From JAVKBW01 sp040222995 (GTDB taxonomy: Bacteria > Pseudomonadota > Alphaproteobacteria > UBA8366 > Aestuariispiraceae), in contig JAVKBW010000016.1 of assembly GCA_040222995.1 (NCBI GenBank), forward strand, positions 1-64,000: DNA of 64,000 nucleotides. The letters are read 5' to 3'. The notes under the pieces were generated by a model. It was not told where the DNA came from and ran no database searches. It saw nothing but the letters and a program-made list of their open reading frames with translations. Position 1 is the stretch's first letter, and every line of letters starts with the position of its first letter. The position numbers and the translations under genes were made by a program. Positions 1-7,762 of this stretch are shown here, in pieces.

Positions 1-2
1 TC

Positions 3-1283
3 ATGGACAGTATTCGCATCCGGGGCGGCCGCCCCTTGAACGGCACCATCGCCATCGGGGGGGCGAAGAACGCGGCCCTGCCCTTGATGGCCGTCTCCCT
101 GTTGACCGAGGATCCCCTCGAATTCACCAACATGCCCGTCCTTGCCGACCTGACGACCATGGGCAGCCTGTTGGGCGAACTGGGCGTGGAGTTGACGCGC
201 ACGGTCGACGATACCAGCAACGAGCCCGTGGTGCGCCTGCAGGCGCGCAAGATCGCGGCGACGGAAGCCCCCTACGATCTGGTGCGCAAGATGCGGGCGT
301 CGGTCGTCGTCATGGGTCCGCTTTTGGCCCGCGCCGGCAAGGCCCGCGTGTCCATGCCGGGCGGCTGCGCCATCGGCACCCGGCCCGTGGACCTGCATCT
401 GAAGGCGCTGGAGGCGCTGGGCGCGGAGATCGAATTGAAGGAAGGCTACATCCAGGCGACCGCGCCGGGCGGCCTGACCGGGGGGCACATCCTGTTTTCC
501 AAGGTTTCCGTCGGGGCCACGGAAAACGCCCTGATGGCGGCGACCCTGGCGAAGGGCGACACGGTCATTGCCAATGCGGCGCGCGAGCCCGAGATCACGG
601 ACCTGGCCAACTGCCTGACGGAAATGGGCGCCAAGATCACCGGCATCGGCACGGACACCCTGCGGATCACCGGCGTGGACCAGTTGTCCGGCACCCGTCA
701 CCGGGTCCTGCCGGACCGCATCGAAACCGGCACCTATGCCGCCGCCGCCGCGATCACGGGGGGGGAACTGACCCTGACCAACACCCGCGCCGACCTGATC
801 GAAAGCGTCATCGACCTGCTGGAACGTGCCGGGGTCGAGGTGACGGAAACCAAGGACGGGCTCAAGGTCAACCGCGCCAATTGCGAACTGCGCGGCGTCG
901 ACAGCATGACCGAACCCTTTCCCGGGTTCCCGACCGACATGCAGGCTCAGATCATGGCCATGATGACCGTAGCCACGGGGGCCGCCATGATCACGGAAAC
1001 CATTTTCGAAAACCGTTTCATGCATGTCCCCGAACTGTGCCGCATGGGCGCTGACATCAATGTGCACGGGGCGTCGGCCATCGTGCGCGGCGTCAAGAAG
1101 CTGTCGGGGGCGCCGGTCATGGCGACGGACCTGCGGGCGTCGGTGTCGCTGGTGCTGGCGGGATTGGCGGCGGAGGGCGAAACCCAGGTCAACCGGGTCT
1201 ATCACCTGGACCGCGGCTATGAGCGGCTGGAGGAAAAGCTGGCCGCCTGCGGCGCCGACATCGCCCGGGTGGCGGGGGTCTAA
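3..1283 (+). CDS. murA: UDP-N-acetylglucosamine 1-carboxyvinyltransferase MurA
   Basis: MurA transfers enolpyruvate from PEP to UDP-GlcNAc, the first committed step of cytoplasmic peptidoglycan precursor synthesis. The 426-residue product has the family's usual length. It opens with the conserved GGAKNAALPL segment and carries the PEP-binding cysteine at about residue 122 in the motif MPGGCAIGTRPVDLH, so it should be fosfomycin sensitive. The ATG is at the very edge of the window, so its ribosome-binding site and promoter are not visible. In alphaproteobacteria murA commonly heads the group leading to hisD, maf and yacG, as here, although a dioxygenase and a hydrolase are interposed. Assignment is secure. 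Confidence 0.97.
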   Translation: MDSIRIRGGRPLNGTIAIGGAKNAALPLMAVSLLTEDPLEFTNMPVLADLTTMGSLLGELGVELTRTVDDTSNEPVVRLQARKIAATEAPYDLVRKMRASVVVMGPLLARAGKARVSMPGGCAIGTRPVDLHLKALEALGAEIELKEGYIQATAPGGLTGGHILFSKVSVGATENALMAATLAKGDTVIANAAREPEITDLANCLTEMGAKITGIGTDTLRITGVDQLSGTRHRVLPDRIETGTYAAAAAITGGELTLTNTRADLIESVIDLLERAGVEVTETKDGLKVNRANCELRGVDSMTEPFPGFPTDMQAQIMAMMTVATGAAMITETIFENRFMHVPELCRMGADINVHGASAIVRGVKKLSGAPVMATDLRASVSLVLAGLAAEGETQVNRVYHLDRGYERLEEKLAACGADIARVAGV

Positions 1284-1291
1284 GGCTTTTA

Positions 1292-1320
1292 GTATCCTTC
1301 CCGGAAAACCGGGAGGATAC
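1292..1320 (+). promoter_or_regulatory. Hairpin occluding the ribosome-binding site of the dioxygenase gene
   Basis: The arms at 1292-1304 and 1309-1320 pair over 12 bp with one bulged T and an AAAA loop. The 3' arm contains the Shine-Dalgarno GGGAGG (1311-1316) of the gene starting at 1324. No T-run follows, so it is a poor intrinsic terminator. Translational masking of the downstream start is the more natural reading (inference). Confidence 0.6.
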
Positions 1321-1323
1321 GCC

Positions 1324-2160
1324 ATGGTGAAGGTTCTCAGCCCAGAAGCCCTGAGGCAATTCAAGGAAGACGGTTATTACACGCCCGTCGACGTGCTGTC
1401 GGCGGCGGAGGCGCATGACCTGCGCGCCAGGATCGAGGCCTTCGAGGGGTCCCAGGGCGCCCCCCTCAACGGTCTGCAGCGCAACAAGACACACCTTTTG
1501 TTCAAATGGCTGGACGATCTGGTCCATGACGCCCGCATCGTCGACATGATGGAGGACATCTTGGGGCCCGACATCCTGTGCTGGAACACCCTCAGCTGGA
1601 CCAAGGAAGCCGGCTCCGGGCAATACGTTTCCTGGCATCAGGATTCCAACTATTGGGGCCTCGCGGGCGGCGAGGTGGTGACGGCCTGGTTGGCGCTGTC
1701 GGAAGCGAGCGAGCAGGCCGGATGCATGCGCGTCCTGCCCGGCACCCATCTGGGCCCGCCTCTCAAGCACGAAGATCTCTATCACGAGCACAACATGCTG
1801 ACCCGGGGTCAGGAAATCACCCAGGGCATCGACGAAAGCAAGGCGGTGGCCATGCCGCTCAGGCCCGGACAGATGTCCCTGCACAATATCCGCCTGGCCC
1901 ATGCTTCCGGCCCGAACCTGTCCGGGGACCGGCGGATCGGCATTTCGTTCCATTACATGCCGGCCAAGGCCATGCAGAGCGTCGGACAATGGGATTCCGC
2001 CGCCCTGGTGCGCGGCCGGGATCGCTTCAATCACTTCGAACACACCCCCCGGGTCAAGGCCGACATGGCCCCGGAAACCGTCGCCTACCACGCCCGCGCG
2101 GCCGAAGCCGTGCGCCAGGTGCTGTACCACGGCGCCGACCAGATGACGGGCAAGCTGTAG
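1324..2160 (+). CDS. Phytanoyl-CoA dioxygenase (PhyH) family protein
   Basis: Predicted Fe(II)/2-oxoglutarate-dependent oxygenase of the PhyH family; these hydroxylate varied small molecules and the substrate here is unknown. The iron-binding triad is visible as H105 and D107 in SWHQDSNYWGL and H193 in NIRLAHASGPN. R204 is placed to bind 2-oxoglutarate. At 278 residues it is a normal single-domain length. The start is the ATG preceded by GGGAGG; a longer reading frame running back into murA is not credible. It follows murA by 40 bp, and a strong hairpin covers its ribosome-binding site, so translation may be conditional. Its family is clear, its reaction is not. Confidence 0.88.
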   Translation: MVKVLSPEALRQFKEDGYYTPVDVLSAAEAHDLRARIEAFEGSQGAPLNGLQRNKTHLLFKWLDDLVHDARIVDMMEDILGPDILCWNTLSWTKEAGSGQYVSWHQDSNYWGLAGGEVVTAWLALSEASEQAGCMRVLPGTHLGPPLKHEDLYHEHNMLTRGQEITQGIDESKAVAMPLRPGQMSLHNIRLAHASGPNLSGDRRIGISFHYMPAKAMQSVGQWDSAALVRGRDRFNHFEHTPRVKADMAPETVAYHARAAEAVRQVLYHGADQMTGKL

Positions 2161-2182
2161 GGAAGATGCTGGTGCGGATCAG

Positions 2183-2968
2183 GTGCCGTTGAACGACGCG
2201 ACCCAATCCCTCCATGCCGCCGGCCGGCGTCTGGAATATGCCTGGTGGGGCGGGCCGCCGGCATCCGGCGGCGCGGCGCTGGTGTTCCTGCACGAAGGCC
2301 TCGGCTGCGTCGACATGTGGCGCGATGTGCCGGAAACCCTTGCGGATATGACCGGATTGCCTGCCTTCGCCTATTCACGGGCGGGCTATGGGCGGTCCGA
2401 GGGCATCTCCCTGCCGCGCAAGGCGGATTACCACGCGCCGGAAGCCTATGAAGTTCTGCCTGCCGTGCTGGATGCCGCCGGCATTGAGAAGGCGGTGCTG
2501 ATCGGCCATTCCGACGGCGGCACCATCGCGCTCATGGCGGCGGGCCGCGATCCGCGCATCCGCGGCGTGGTGACCATGGCCGCCCATGTGTTCAACGAGG
2601 CCGTGACCGTCCGGGGCATCCGAGAGGCGCGGAAAGCCTGGCAGGAAACGGCCCTGCGCGACCGCCTGCGGCGGTATCACGGCGACAACGTGGATACGGC
2701 CTTTTTCGGCTGGAACGACACCTGGCTGACCGAGGAATTCCGCGCCTGGAACGTCGAGGCCTGCCTTGCCGACGTGACCTGCCCGGTCCTGGTGGTGCAG
2801 GGGGCGGACGATCAATACGGCACGGCCGCCCAGGTCCGGGCCATTGCGGCCGGGGTTGCCGGCCCGGCGCGGGAATTGATCCTGCCCGGGTGCGGCCATA
2901 GCCCGCATTTGGAGGCATCGGACATCCTGTTCCCGGACGTCGTCCGCTTCATCGCCAGCCTGACGTGA
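2183..2968 (+). CDS. Alpha/beta hydrolase
   Basis: A 261-residue alpha/beta-hydrolase fold protein, probably a cytoplasmic esterase or lipase-like enzyme. The nucleophile elbow is LIGHSDGG (S110), the oxyanion-side motif is FLHEGLG near residue 36, and the catalytic histidine is probably H239 in GCGHSPHLE. The acid is likely an aspartate in VVQGADDQYG. The start is a GTG 22 bp after the dioxygenase stop, so the two genes look co-transcribed. Carboxylesterase, lactonase or haloperoxidase-like activity cannot be separated by eye, and no substrate is assigned. Confidence 0.85.
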   Translation: MPLNDATQSLHAAGRRLEYAWWGGPPASGGAALVFLHEGLGCVDMWRDVPETLADMTGLPAFAYSRAGYGRSEGISLPRKADYHAPEAYEVLPAVLDAAGIEKAVLIGHSDGGTIALMAAGRDPRIRGVVTMAAHVFNEAVTVRGIREARKAWQETALRDRLRRYHGDNVDTAFFGWNDTWLTEEFRAWNVEACLADVTCPVLVVQGADDQYGTAAQVRAIAAGVAGPARELILPGCGHSPHLEASDILFPDVVRFIASLT

Positions 2969-3040
2969 AACGGACGACGTCCGGATCCGTGCCTGGTCAA
3001 TCGAATCGTCCCTAATAAAGGTGACGTCGTTGGCGGAGCG

Positions 3041-3439
3041 TCATCCTGCGTTCGGCTCTTGCGCCGGTTCGGGGACCTGTCGGGGGATATTGGTCAGGCG
3101 ACCGAACGGCGCAAGCCCCGCTTCGGCCATTGCCAGGCGCTCGCGGCAATGGCCGCCGTGCCAGATGATCTTGGCTGCCGCCGCGCAAACGACCGGGGCG
3201 GCCAAGGTCGCCAACTCGCTGTCCAGGCCGGCCCGGATCAGGGCGTCGACCTCCAAGCCGATGGCGATCAGGACGGCGACCCCGATGGCGATGGCCAGCA
3301 GGGAGTCGATGGCTTCGCGCTTCTGCCGAGTTGAACGGTTGACGTATCGCATGAGAAGGGCCCCAGCCAGAATCAGAGCCAACAAAGCGATCATGGCAGT
3401 GGTTTCCAGGGCAATTGAATAAATGGGAGACATGGTCAT
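3041..3439 (-). CDS. Hypothetical small membrane protein
   Basis: About 132 residues from the chosen ATG; an upstream in-frame start at 3487 would add 16 residues. Two hydrophobic stretches are visible: an N-terminal one around IALLALILAGALLM and a central one around LLAIAIGVAVLIAIGL, separated by a basic segment. A conserved-looking tail reads KIIWHGGHCRERLAMAEAG. I do not recognise a named family. It lies opposite to the flanking genes, and a secreted protein gene follows upstream on the same strand. It is probably an inner-membrane protein of unknown function. Confidence 0.55.
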   Translation of the reverse strand: MTMSPIYSIALETTAMIALLALILAGALLMRYVNRSTRQKREAIDSLLAIAIGVAVLIAIGLEVDALIRAGLDSELATLAAPVVCAAAAKIIWHGGHCRERLAMAEAGLAPFGRLTNIPRQVPEPAQEPNAG

Positions 3440-3590
3440 TCTTTCGTATCTCGTGACGGCACGACGATGGAACTGGATCGTCGCCACAGGCGGGGGGCCA
3501 GGGCAGGGCCGGTTTCCGTCATGCCTGAGGCGGCCTAAGCGGCCGCAGAGTGTAAAGGTGGAGCTTTATGCGGCGTTCGCCGCAGTGCGG

Positions 3591-3992
3591 TCAGGTGCTC
3601 GGCGGCGGCGCGCGGGATTGGACCCCGCCTGTCGGCGAGAGCCACCATGTCTGTCGGTTGGCTGCCGTCAGGTTAGGGCCCTGGCTGTCCGCCGGCGCGA
3701 AGGTCGGCATCATGGCGGGAAGTGCCAAAGAGCCATCCAGGTCCGTCAGTGATTCCAGGGACTGGGCGCTTGTTGCGACGCGGCCCAGGGCCCGGCGAAG
3801 CAGGGCCTCGCGTTTCTCCCTGACGCTCAGGTCCGGGTTTTCCGGCAGGGACAGCGGGGCGCTGGTCTGGACGGCCTCGCCGTTCCAAGGTGTGGCGTTT
3901 GCAACCGCCGACAGCCATAAAAGAACCGCCGCGAAGCAAAGGCCCGGCACCAGGAGATTCTGGGCCGTCCGGAATGTCGATGACCTGGACAT
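3591..3992 (-). CDS. Hypothetical exported protein
   Basis: A 133-residue protein with an evident Sec-type signal: basic N-terminus, hydrophobic core LLVPGLCFAAVLLWL and a likely cleavage after ANA near residue 33. The mature part is short, polar and proline-rich at its end, with no recognisable domain. It is antisense to nothing convincing and reads toward the small membrane protein at 3041-3439, so the two could form a minor operon. No function is assigned. It could be over-annotated, but the signal peptide argues for a real gene. Confidence 0.5.
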   Translation of the reverse strand: MSRSSTFRTAQNLLVPGLCFAAVLLWLSAVANATPWNGEAVQTSAPLSLPENPDLSVREKREALLRRALGRVATSAQSLESLTDLDGSLALPAMMPTFAPADSQGPNLTAANRQTWWLSPTGGVQSRAPPPST

Positions 3993-4189
3993 GCCGGTAA
4001 TCTACCATGCCTTTGTTCCCGCGGGGAACGGCGCTTTTCGGGCCGATGGCGGCAGGGGGCGATCGCCCGTCCCGGCGGGTGCGAATGAGCGAGAACCGGA
4101 GATTTCCGGGGTTTGTTTCCTGGCATCCTGGCGCGAATGGCATTATGTATGCGCCGCAAGCTCCCGATTGACCGCGACGGAAAACGATC

Positions 4190-4858
4190 ATGAACGCGAA
4201 TGAAAAGCTCGTCCTGGCCCTGCCCAAAGGGCGCATCCTCGAAGAAGTGATGCCGCTGGTCCGCCATGTGGGGATCGAGCCGGAGGCGGCCTTTGACGAC
4301 AGCAAAAGCCGCCAGCTTCGCTTCACCACCAACGTGCCGAACCTGGACATCATTCGCGTGCGCTCGTTCGACGTCGCGACCTTCGTCGCCTTCGGTGCGG
4401 CCCATCTGGGCGTCGCCGGCAACGATGTGCTGATGGAATTCGACTATTCGGAAATCTACGCCCCGGTCGATCTGGGCATCGGCCACTGCCGCCTGTCGGT
4501 GGCGGAGCCGGCGGAACTGAGCGAGGACGACGACCCGTCGAAATGGAGCCATATCCGTGTCGCCACCAAGTATCCCGAGGTGACCCGCAAGTATTTCGCG
4601 GCGCGCGGCGTGCAGGCCGAATGCATCAAGCTGAACGGCGCGATGGAGCTTGCCCCGGGCATGGGCCTGTGCCGCCGGATCGTCGACCTGGTTTCGACCG
4701 GCCGGACCCTGAAGGACAACGGGCTTGTCGAGATCGAGACGATTGCCGAGGTGACGAGCCGCCTTATCGTCAACCGGACGGCCCTGAAGACGCGGCCGGA
4801 GGAAATCGACGGCTGGATCGCACGCTTCCAGGAGGTCGCCAGTGCCGCTAAGACTTAA
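4190..4858 (+). CDS. hisG: ATP phosphoribosyltransferase, short form HisG
   Basis: Catalyses the first step of histidine synthesis, condensing ATP with PRPP. At 222 residues it is the short HisG form, which lacks the C-terminal regulatory domain and normally works in a hetero-octamer with HisZ; no hisZ lies in this window. Diagnostic segments include ALPKGRILEE near the N-terminus, VAGNDVLMEF, and the PRPP-binding IVDLVSTGRTLKDNGL near residue 163. Its end overlaps hisD by 17 bases, which indicates translational coupling. The gene context (hisG-hisD-UPF0262) supports the call. Confidence 0.96.
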   Translation: MNANEKLVLALPKGRILEEVMPLVRHVGIEPEAAFDDSKSRQLRFTTNVPNLDIIRVRSFDVATFVAFGAAHLGVAGNDVLMEFDYSEIYAPVDLGIGHCRLSVAEPAELSEDDDPSKWSHIRVATKYPEVTRKYFAARGVQAECIKLNGAMELAPGMGLCRRIVDLVSTGRTLKDNGLVEIETIAEVTSRLIVNRTALKTRPEEIDGWIARFQEVASAAKT

Positions 4859-6149
4859 CAGCAGCGACTCCGGTTTCGAGTCGGCGTTTTCCTCGTTTCT
4901 GGTCGCCAAGCGCGAGATGGAAGACGATGTCGATGCGGTTGTCTCCGATATTCTGAAAGACGTGCGGACCCGCGGTGACGCGGCGGTGCTGGACTACACG
5001 AAAAAGTTCGACCGGCTGGACCTGACTGCCGACGGTATGCAGGTGACGGAAACGGAACTGGACGCGGCCGTTGCGGCCTGCGACCCGAAAGCACTGGCGG
5101 CGCTGGAAATGGCGGCGGAACGCATTCGCGCCTATCACGACCGGATGCGCCCGGAAGGGTTCGAATGGACAGACGAGCAGGGAGTTCGCCTGGGGTCGCG
5201 CTGGAACGCGGTCGAAGCGGCGGGGCTGTATGTGCCGGGCGGTCTGGCGGCTTATCCCAGCTCGGTGCTGATGAACGCCGTTCCGGCCAAGGTTGCGGGA
5301 GTCGACAGATTGGTGATGGTCGTGCCGTCGCCTGACGGCGTTTTGAACCCGCTGGTGTTGGCGGCGGCGAAAATTTCCGGCGTCGACGAGGTGTACCGCA
5401 TCGGCGGGGCGCAGGCGGTCGGCGCGCTGGCCTACGGAACGGCGACAATCGCGCCGGTTGACAAGATCGTCGGGCCGGGCAATGCCTATGTCGCGGCGGC
5501 GAAGCGACGTGTGTTCGGCATCGTCGGCATCGATATGATTGCCGGGCCATCGGAAATTCTGCTGGTCGCCGATGCGGAAAACGACCCGGACTGGATGGCG
5601 GTCGATCTGCTGTCGCAGGCCGAACACGATACCAGCGCGCAATCGATCCTGATCACGGACGATGCGGCTTTCGTCGACCGGGTGGCGGACGCCGTCGACC
5701 GGCAACTGGCGATGCTGCCCCGGCGGGAGATCGCACAGAAAAGCTGGAACGAGCACGGGGCGGTTATCGTCGTGCCTGATTTTGACGCGGCGGTTTCGCT
5801 GATCGACCGGATCGCCCCGGAACATCTGGAACTCGCTGTCGCCGATCCGCAGGCATTGGCCGACAGGGTGCGCAATGCCGGCGCCATCTTTCTGGGACGC
5901 TTTACGCCGGAAGCAATCGGCGACTATATCGCGGGGCCGAACCATGTTCTGCCGACGTCCCGCTCGGCCCGGTTTTCAAGCGGTCTGGGCGTGCTCGATT
6001 TTATGAAGCGGACCTCGCTTGTTGCCTGCGATTCCGATAGTCTTTCAAAAATCGGTCCGGCTGCTGTAACCCTTGCAGGTGTTGAAGGGTTGCAGGCGCA
6101 CGGCAAGTCAATCGCAATACGACTGAATATGCCGGTCGATGAACAGTAA
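4842..6149 (+). CDS. hisD: Histidinol dehydrogenase HisD
   Basis: Zn-dependent NAD enzyme performing the last two oxidations from histidinol to histidine. The 435-residue length and the landmark segments VPGGLAAYPSSVLMN, GPGNAYVAAAK and LSQAEHDTSAQS (supplying Gln and His zinc ligands) are typical. The C-terminal AGPNHVLPTSRSARFSSGL is also diagnostic. The start is a GTG inside the end of hisG, chosen because AGGAGG lies seven bases upstream and removes the need for a longer extension. Coupled translation with hisG is expected. Confidence 0.97.
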   Translation: MPLRLNSSDSGFESAFSSFLVAKREMEDDVDAVVSDILKDVRTRGDAAVLDYTKKFDRLDLTADGMQVTETELDAAVAACDPKALAALEMAAERIRAYHDRMRPEGFEWTDEQGVRLGSRWNAVEAAGLYVPGGLAAYPSSVLMNAVPAKVAGVDRLVMVVPSPDGVLNPLVLAAAKISGVDEVYRIGGAQAVGALAYGTATIAPVDKIVGPGNAYVAAAKRRVFGIVGIDMIAGPSEILLVADAENDPDWMAVDLLSQAEHDTSAQSILITDDAAFVDRVADAVDRQLAMLPRREIAQKSWNEHGAVIVVPDFDAAVSLIDRIAPEHLELAVADPQALADRVRNAGAIFLGRFTPEAIGDYIAGPNHVLPTSRSARFSSGLGVLDFMKRTSLVACDSDSLSKIGPAAVTLAGVEGLQAHGKSIAIRLNMPVDEQ

Positions 6150-6204
6150 CGGCTGACAACCGGGTTCGGCACGGGCTTGAGAACGGACGGCAGGGGATAG
6201 CGCA

Positions 6205-6696
6205 ATGGTAGATTTCGGTGAAAATCATCGCATCGTCGATATGAAGCTGGACGAGAAAAACGTCGTCAAGCGCAGTCCCGAAATCGAACACGAACGCGCT
6301 GTCGCGATGTACGATTTGCTGGACATGAACCGCTTCATGCTGGTCAACGGACCGGAGGGACCATACAGCGTGTTCCTGGGCATCGATGGTGACGGCAAGC
6401 GCCTGATCTTCGGCGTCTACGACGAAACCGGCGACCAGGAAATCAAGACGTTCCAGCTTCTGCTGACGCCGTTCCGCCGGTTGATCCGCGACTATTTCCA
6501 GATTTGCGAAAGTTATTACGACGCCATCAAGAAACTGTCGCCCAGCCAGATCGAGACAATCGATATGGCGCGGCGGGGCCTGCATAATGAAGGGTCCGAC
6601 CTTCTGCGCGAACGGCTTAAGGACAAGATCGAAATGGACAAGGCGACCGCGCGGCGCCTGTTCACGATTGTCTGCGTCCTGCACATTCGCAGCTAG
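6205..6696 (+). CDS. UPF0262 family protein
   Basis: A 163-residue conserved alphaproteobacterial protein of unknown function. The family signature is recognisable in NRFMLVNGPEGPYSVFLG and LLTPFRRLIRDYFQICESYY, followed by a helical C-terminal half. A good AGGGGA ribosome-binding site precedes the ATG. In this class it characteristically sits between hisD and a low-molecular-weight phosphatase, as here, which supports the family call but not a function. No signal peptide or membrane segment is seen, so it is probably cytoplasmic. Confidence 0.93.
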   Translation: MVDFGENHRIVDMKLDEKNVVKRSPEIEHERAVAMYDLLDMNRFMLVNGPEGPYSVFLGIDGDGKRLIFGVYDETGDQEIKTFQLLLTPFRRLIRDYFQICESYYDAIKKLSPSQIETIDMARRGLHNEGSDLLRERLKDKIEMDKATARRLFTIVCVLHIRS

Positions 6697-6751
6697 TCAG
6701 TCTTGAAAGGGAGAGAGGCGGGGCGAAAACAATGCAGGAAAGGACGGCCTA

Positions 6752-7183
6752 ATGTTCGGCGCTGATCCTGATGCCGTCCTGTTCTGTTGTACGATGAATT
6801 CCATTCGCTCCGCGATGGCAGAGGGGATTCTCAAGTCTCTCAAGGGAACGAAAATCTATGTGGATTCAGCGGGCGCCCGAAAAGGCGAGCTGGACGGTTT
6901 CATGGTCGAGGTGATGTCCGAAATCGGCATCGACATGTCGAACCACAATCCGAAGACATTCGATGAAATGGAGGATTCCTATTTTGATCTCATTGTCGCC
7001 CTGTCGCCGGAAGCGCAGCACCACGCCGTGGAAATGACCCGTACGATGGCCTGCGATGTCGAATTCTGGAACACATTCGACCCCTCCATCGTGGAAGGCA
7101 GCCGGGATATCCGGCTCGATGCGTATCGTCAGGTGCGCGATCAGTTGCGCAAGCGTATCACCACCCAGTTCGGGGATTTGTAG
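6752..7183 (+). CDS. Low-molecular-weight protein tyrosine phosphatase / arsenate reductase-like protein
   Basis: A 143-residue member of the LMW phosphatase fold. The P-loop CX5R is C13-TMNSI-R19, and the general-acid aspartate is probably in NTFDPS. The family includes protein tyrosine phosphatases and thioredoxin-type arsenate reductases. The extra cysteines needed for a clear ArsC relay are not evident, so phosphatase activity is the safer call. An AGGAAAGGA ribosome-binding site precedes the ATG. It abuts maf with no gap; in many relatives infA lies between these two genes but is absent here. Confidence 0.9.
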   Translation: MFGADPDAVLFCCTMNSIRSAMAEGILKSLKGTKIYVDSAGARKGELDGFMVEVMSEIGIDMSNHNPKTFDEMEDSYFDLIVALSPEAQHHAVEMTRTMACDVEFWNTFDPSIVEGSRDIRLDAYRQVRDQLRKRITTQFGDL

Positions 7184-7186
7184 GTG

Positions 7187-7762
7187 ATGGCCGCCCGATT
7201 GGTTCTGGCCTCGGCCAGCCCGCGCCGGGTCGATCTGCTGACGCAGATCGGCATCGAACCGGACGCCGTCTGTCCGGCGGATATCGACGAAACGGTGCTG
7301 GACCGGGAACTGCCCGGCCCGTATGCGGAGCGAATGGCGACGGAAAAGGCCCGGCCTGTTGCGCAACAGCATCAGGACGCTTATGTGCTGGCGGGCGATA
7401 CCGTGGTATCTGTCGGACGCCGGATTCTGCCGAAGGCGGAAGACCCGGCAACGGCACGGGCCTGTCTGAACCTTCTGTCCGGCAGGCGGCACCGGGTTTA
7501 TGGCGGCGTTTGTCTTATCAGCCCGGATGGCAAGGTATCGACCCGGCTGGTGCAAACGGCGGTCGCTTTCAAACGCCTGGAGGTTAAGGAAATCGACGCA
7601 ATGATTGAATCCGGCGAATGGTCGGGGAAAGCCGGCGGGTATGCCATTCAGGGCGCTTCTGAAGGGCTGATCCGGTTTATCAACGGGTCGTATTCGAATG
7701 TGGTCGGTCTGCCGCTTTTCGATGTCCGGCAGATGCTGATCGGCGCGGGTTATCTGAAATGA
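7187..7762 (+). CDS. maf: Maf-like nucleoside triphosphate pyrophosphatase
   Basis: Maf proteins hydrolyse non-canonical or excess nucleoside triphosphates (dTTP/UTP or m7GTP class) to monophosphates and PPi and influence septum formation. The N-terminal phosphate-binding signature LASASPRRVDLL is present, as are the acidic motif LAGDTVVSV and GKAGGYAIQG near residue 152. Length (191 aa) is normal. A GTG three bases upstream is an alternative start directly after the preceding stop codon. Its end overlaps the RNase G/E gene by four bases, so the cluster is an operon. Confidence 0.94.
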   Translation: MAARLVLASASPRRVDLLTQIGIEPDAVCPADIDETVLDRELPGPYAERMATEKARPVAQQHQDAYVLAGDTVVSVGRRILPKAEDPATARACLNLLSGRRHRVYGGVCLISPDGKVSTRLVQTAVAFKRLEVKEIDAMIESGEWSGKAGGYAIQGASEGLIRFINGSYSNVVGLPLFDVRQMLIGAGYLK

